Below are positions 32,139-32,661 of a DNA stretch of 32,661 bases, piece by piece (within the stretch, counting starts at the first letter, position 1; the number at the start of each line of letters is the position of its first letter). Source of the stretch: an uncultured Bacteroidales bacterium (GTDB lineage: Bacteria; Bacteroidota; Bacteroidia; Bacteroidales; UBA932). Made by a program: the position numbers and the translations under genes. The notes under the pieces were generated by a model that had not been told where the DNA came from, searched no databases, and worked only from the letters and a program-made list of their open reading frames with translations. Location: assembly GCA_900318015.1 (NCBI GenBank), contig ONJB01000038.1, positions 1-32,661 on the forward strand, written 5' to 3'.

Positions 32139-32661
32139 TTATTCGGCGACGCAGCGGACGGAACCGGCACGAGCCTTCGGCGCAGAGCCGAGGGCATGCG
32201 TGCTCGAGCCGCGGACGTTCAGCATCTTGCCCTTCACGTCGTTCTCGTTCTGGGCGGACCAGATCACGGCGCGGTCATAAGCGTGCGTCATCGAGCCCAC
32301 GCCGTAGTCGTCGCGGTAACCCGCGAACGGGAACACGGCGGCGGGGTCGCCCATCTTGAACACGTACTTGTCGGCGGCGACACCCCAGCCGGCCACGGCG
32401 GACAGGTCGCTGCTCCACATCGGCTGCTCGGTGTTGCAGGCAGGAACGCGGTAGCCCGGAGGGCACGGGTCATAGATGGACTTGGCCTCGTTGTTCCAAA
32501 GGGTGTTGTCCGGGGTGGACAGCCAGTCCTCGTTGTCCTTGTGGCCCATCAGGGTCGGGTTCGCGATGGACTCCTCGAGGGTAATCTGCGCCGCGGCCAC
32601 TTCCAGGGCCTTGCCGGCGACGGTGGCGTTGCTGCTGGTGTTCACGGCCTTCGGGCCCGGA
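32139..32661 (-). CDS. FISUMP-domain protein (partial, N-terminus beyond window)
   Basis: The frame is open from the right edge to the stop at 32141-32139, giving about 173 C-terminal residues and no start. It has the typical FISUMP (Fibrobacter succinogenes major paralogous) ending: SIYDPCPPGYRVPA, FPFAGYRDD, an AVIWSA strand, and the final AGSVRCVAE. Such domains end exported, often lipid-anchored, proteins that accompany SusCD and glycosidase genes in Bacteroidetes and are thought to bind surface glycans or serve as adhesins. It is directly upstream of the GH18-propeller gene on the same strand, which suggests a second glycan-utilisation operon extending beyond the right edge. Confidence 0.85.
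   Translation of the reverse strand, partial: PGPKAVNTSSNATVAGKALEVAAAQITLEESIANPTLMGHKDNEDWLSTPDNTLWNNEAKSIYDPCPPGYRVPACNTEQPMWSSDLSAVAGWGVAADKYVFKMGDPAAVFPFAGYRDDYGVGSMTHAYDRAVIWSAQNENDVKGKMLNVRGSSTHALGSAPKARAGSVRCVAE

Overview
The window comes from a fairly G+C-rich member of the Bacteroidales, probably an uncultured gut or rumen lineage. The evidence is two tandem SusC/SusD pairs ending in typical SusD C-termini, many lipoprotein signal peptides, FISUMP, DUF2807, GH97 and DUF1593 families, and repeated use of the Bacteroidetes -7 promoter element TAnnTTTG. The genus cannot be fixed from the sequence alone.

Left region (1-11.4 kb, minus strand): a glycan-uptake operon reads leftwards from a promoter near 11.39 kb. 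It encodes a small outer-membrane protein, SusC (1052 aa), SusD (668 aa), a second SusC without the N-terminal carboxypeptidase-like domain (931 aa), a second SusD (558 aa), and a lipoprotein with IPT/TIG-like domains that runs off the left edge. The order C-D-C-D-IPT lipoprotein matches the xusABCDE core of xylan-utilisation loci. Xylan as substrate is an inference, and the enzyme that would test it lies outside the window.

Middle region (11.4-19.5 kb): an accessory island of visibly lower G+C. At its left edge is a probable small RNA gene with promoter, two hairpins and terminator. Next is a divergent two-gene cassette: a DUF2075 ATPase with an N-terminal PD-(D/E)xK-like nuclease region, and an Upf1-like SF1 helicase with a C-terminal nuclease domain. 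This cassette is flanked by two inverted copies of a roughly 230-bp palindromic element whose arms co-vary between copies. After the right copy come a C-terminal remnant of an Rpn/PD-(D/E)xK transposase-like gene, a DUF2200 gene, and a complete HipBA toxin-antitoxin operon with a likely operator. The cassette is the best candidate here for an undescribed system, probably anti-phage or anti-mobile-element defence.

Right region (19.5-32.7 kb): mostly envelope and carbohydrate genes. A nucleoside 2-deoxyribosyltransferase-like gene converges on hipA. A plus-strand run follows: a secreted unknown, a TolB-like propeller fused to a sugar isomerase-like TIM barrel, and a DUF1593 protein, then a hairpin-rich gap, then a DUF2807 lipoprotein, an AlkZ-like DNA glycosylase and a type-B carboxylesterase. 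The minus strand then carries a SusB-like GH97, a GH18 lipoprotein fused to a beta-propeller, and the C-terminal end of a FISUMP protein cut by the window edge.

I saw no rRNA, tRNA, CRISPR array or complete transposase. The very long ORFs opposite the SusC/SusD and GH97 genes are G+C-rich antisense shadows and are not annotated.
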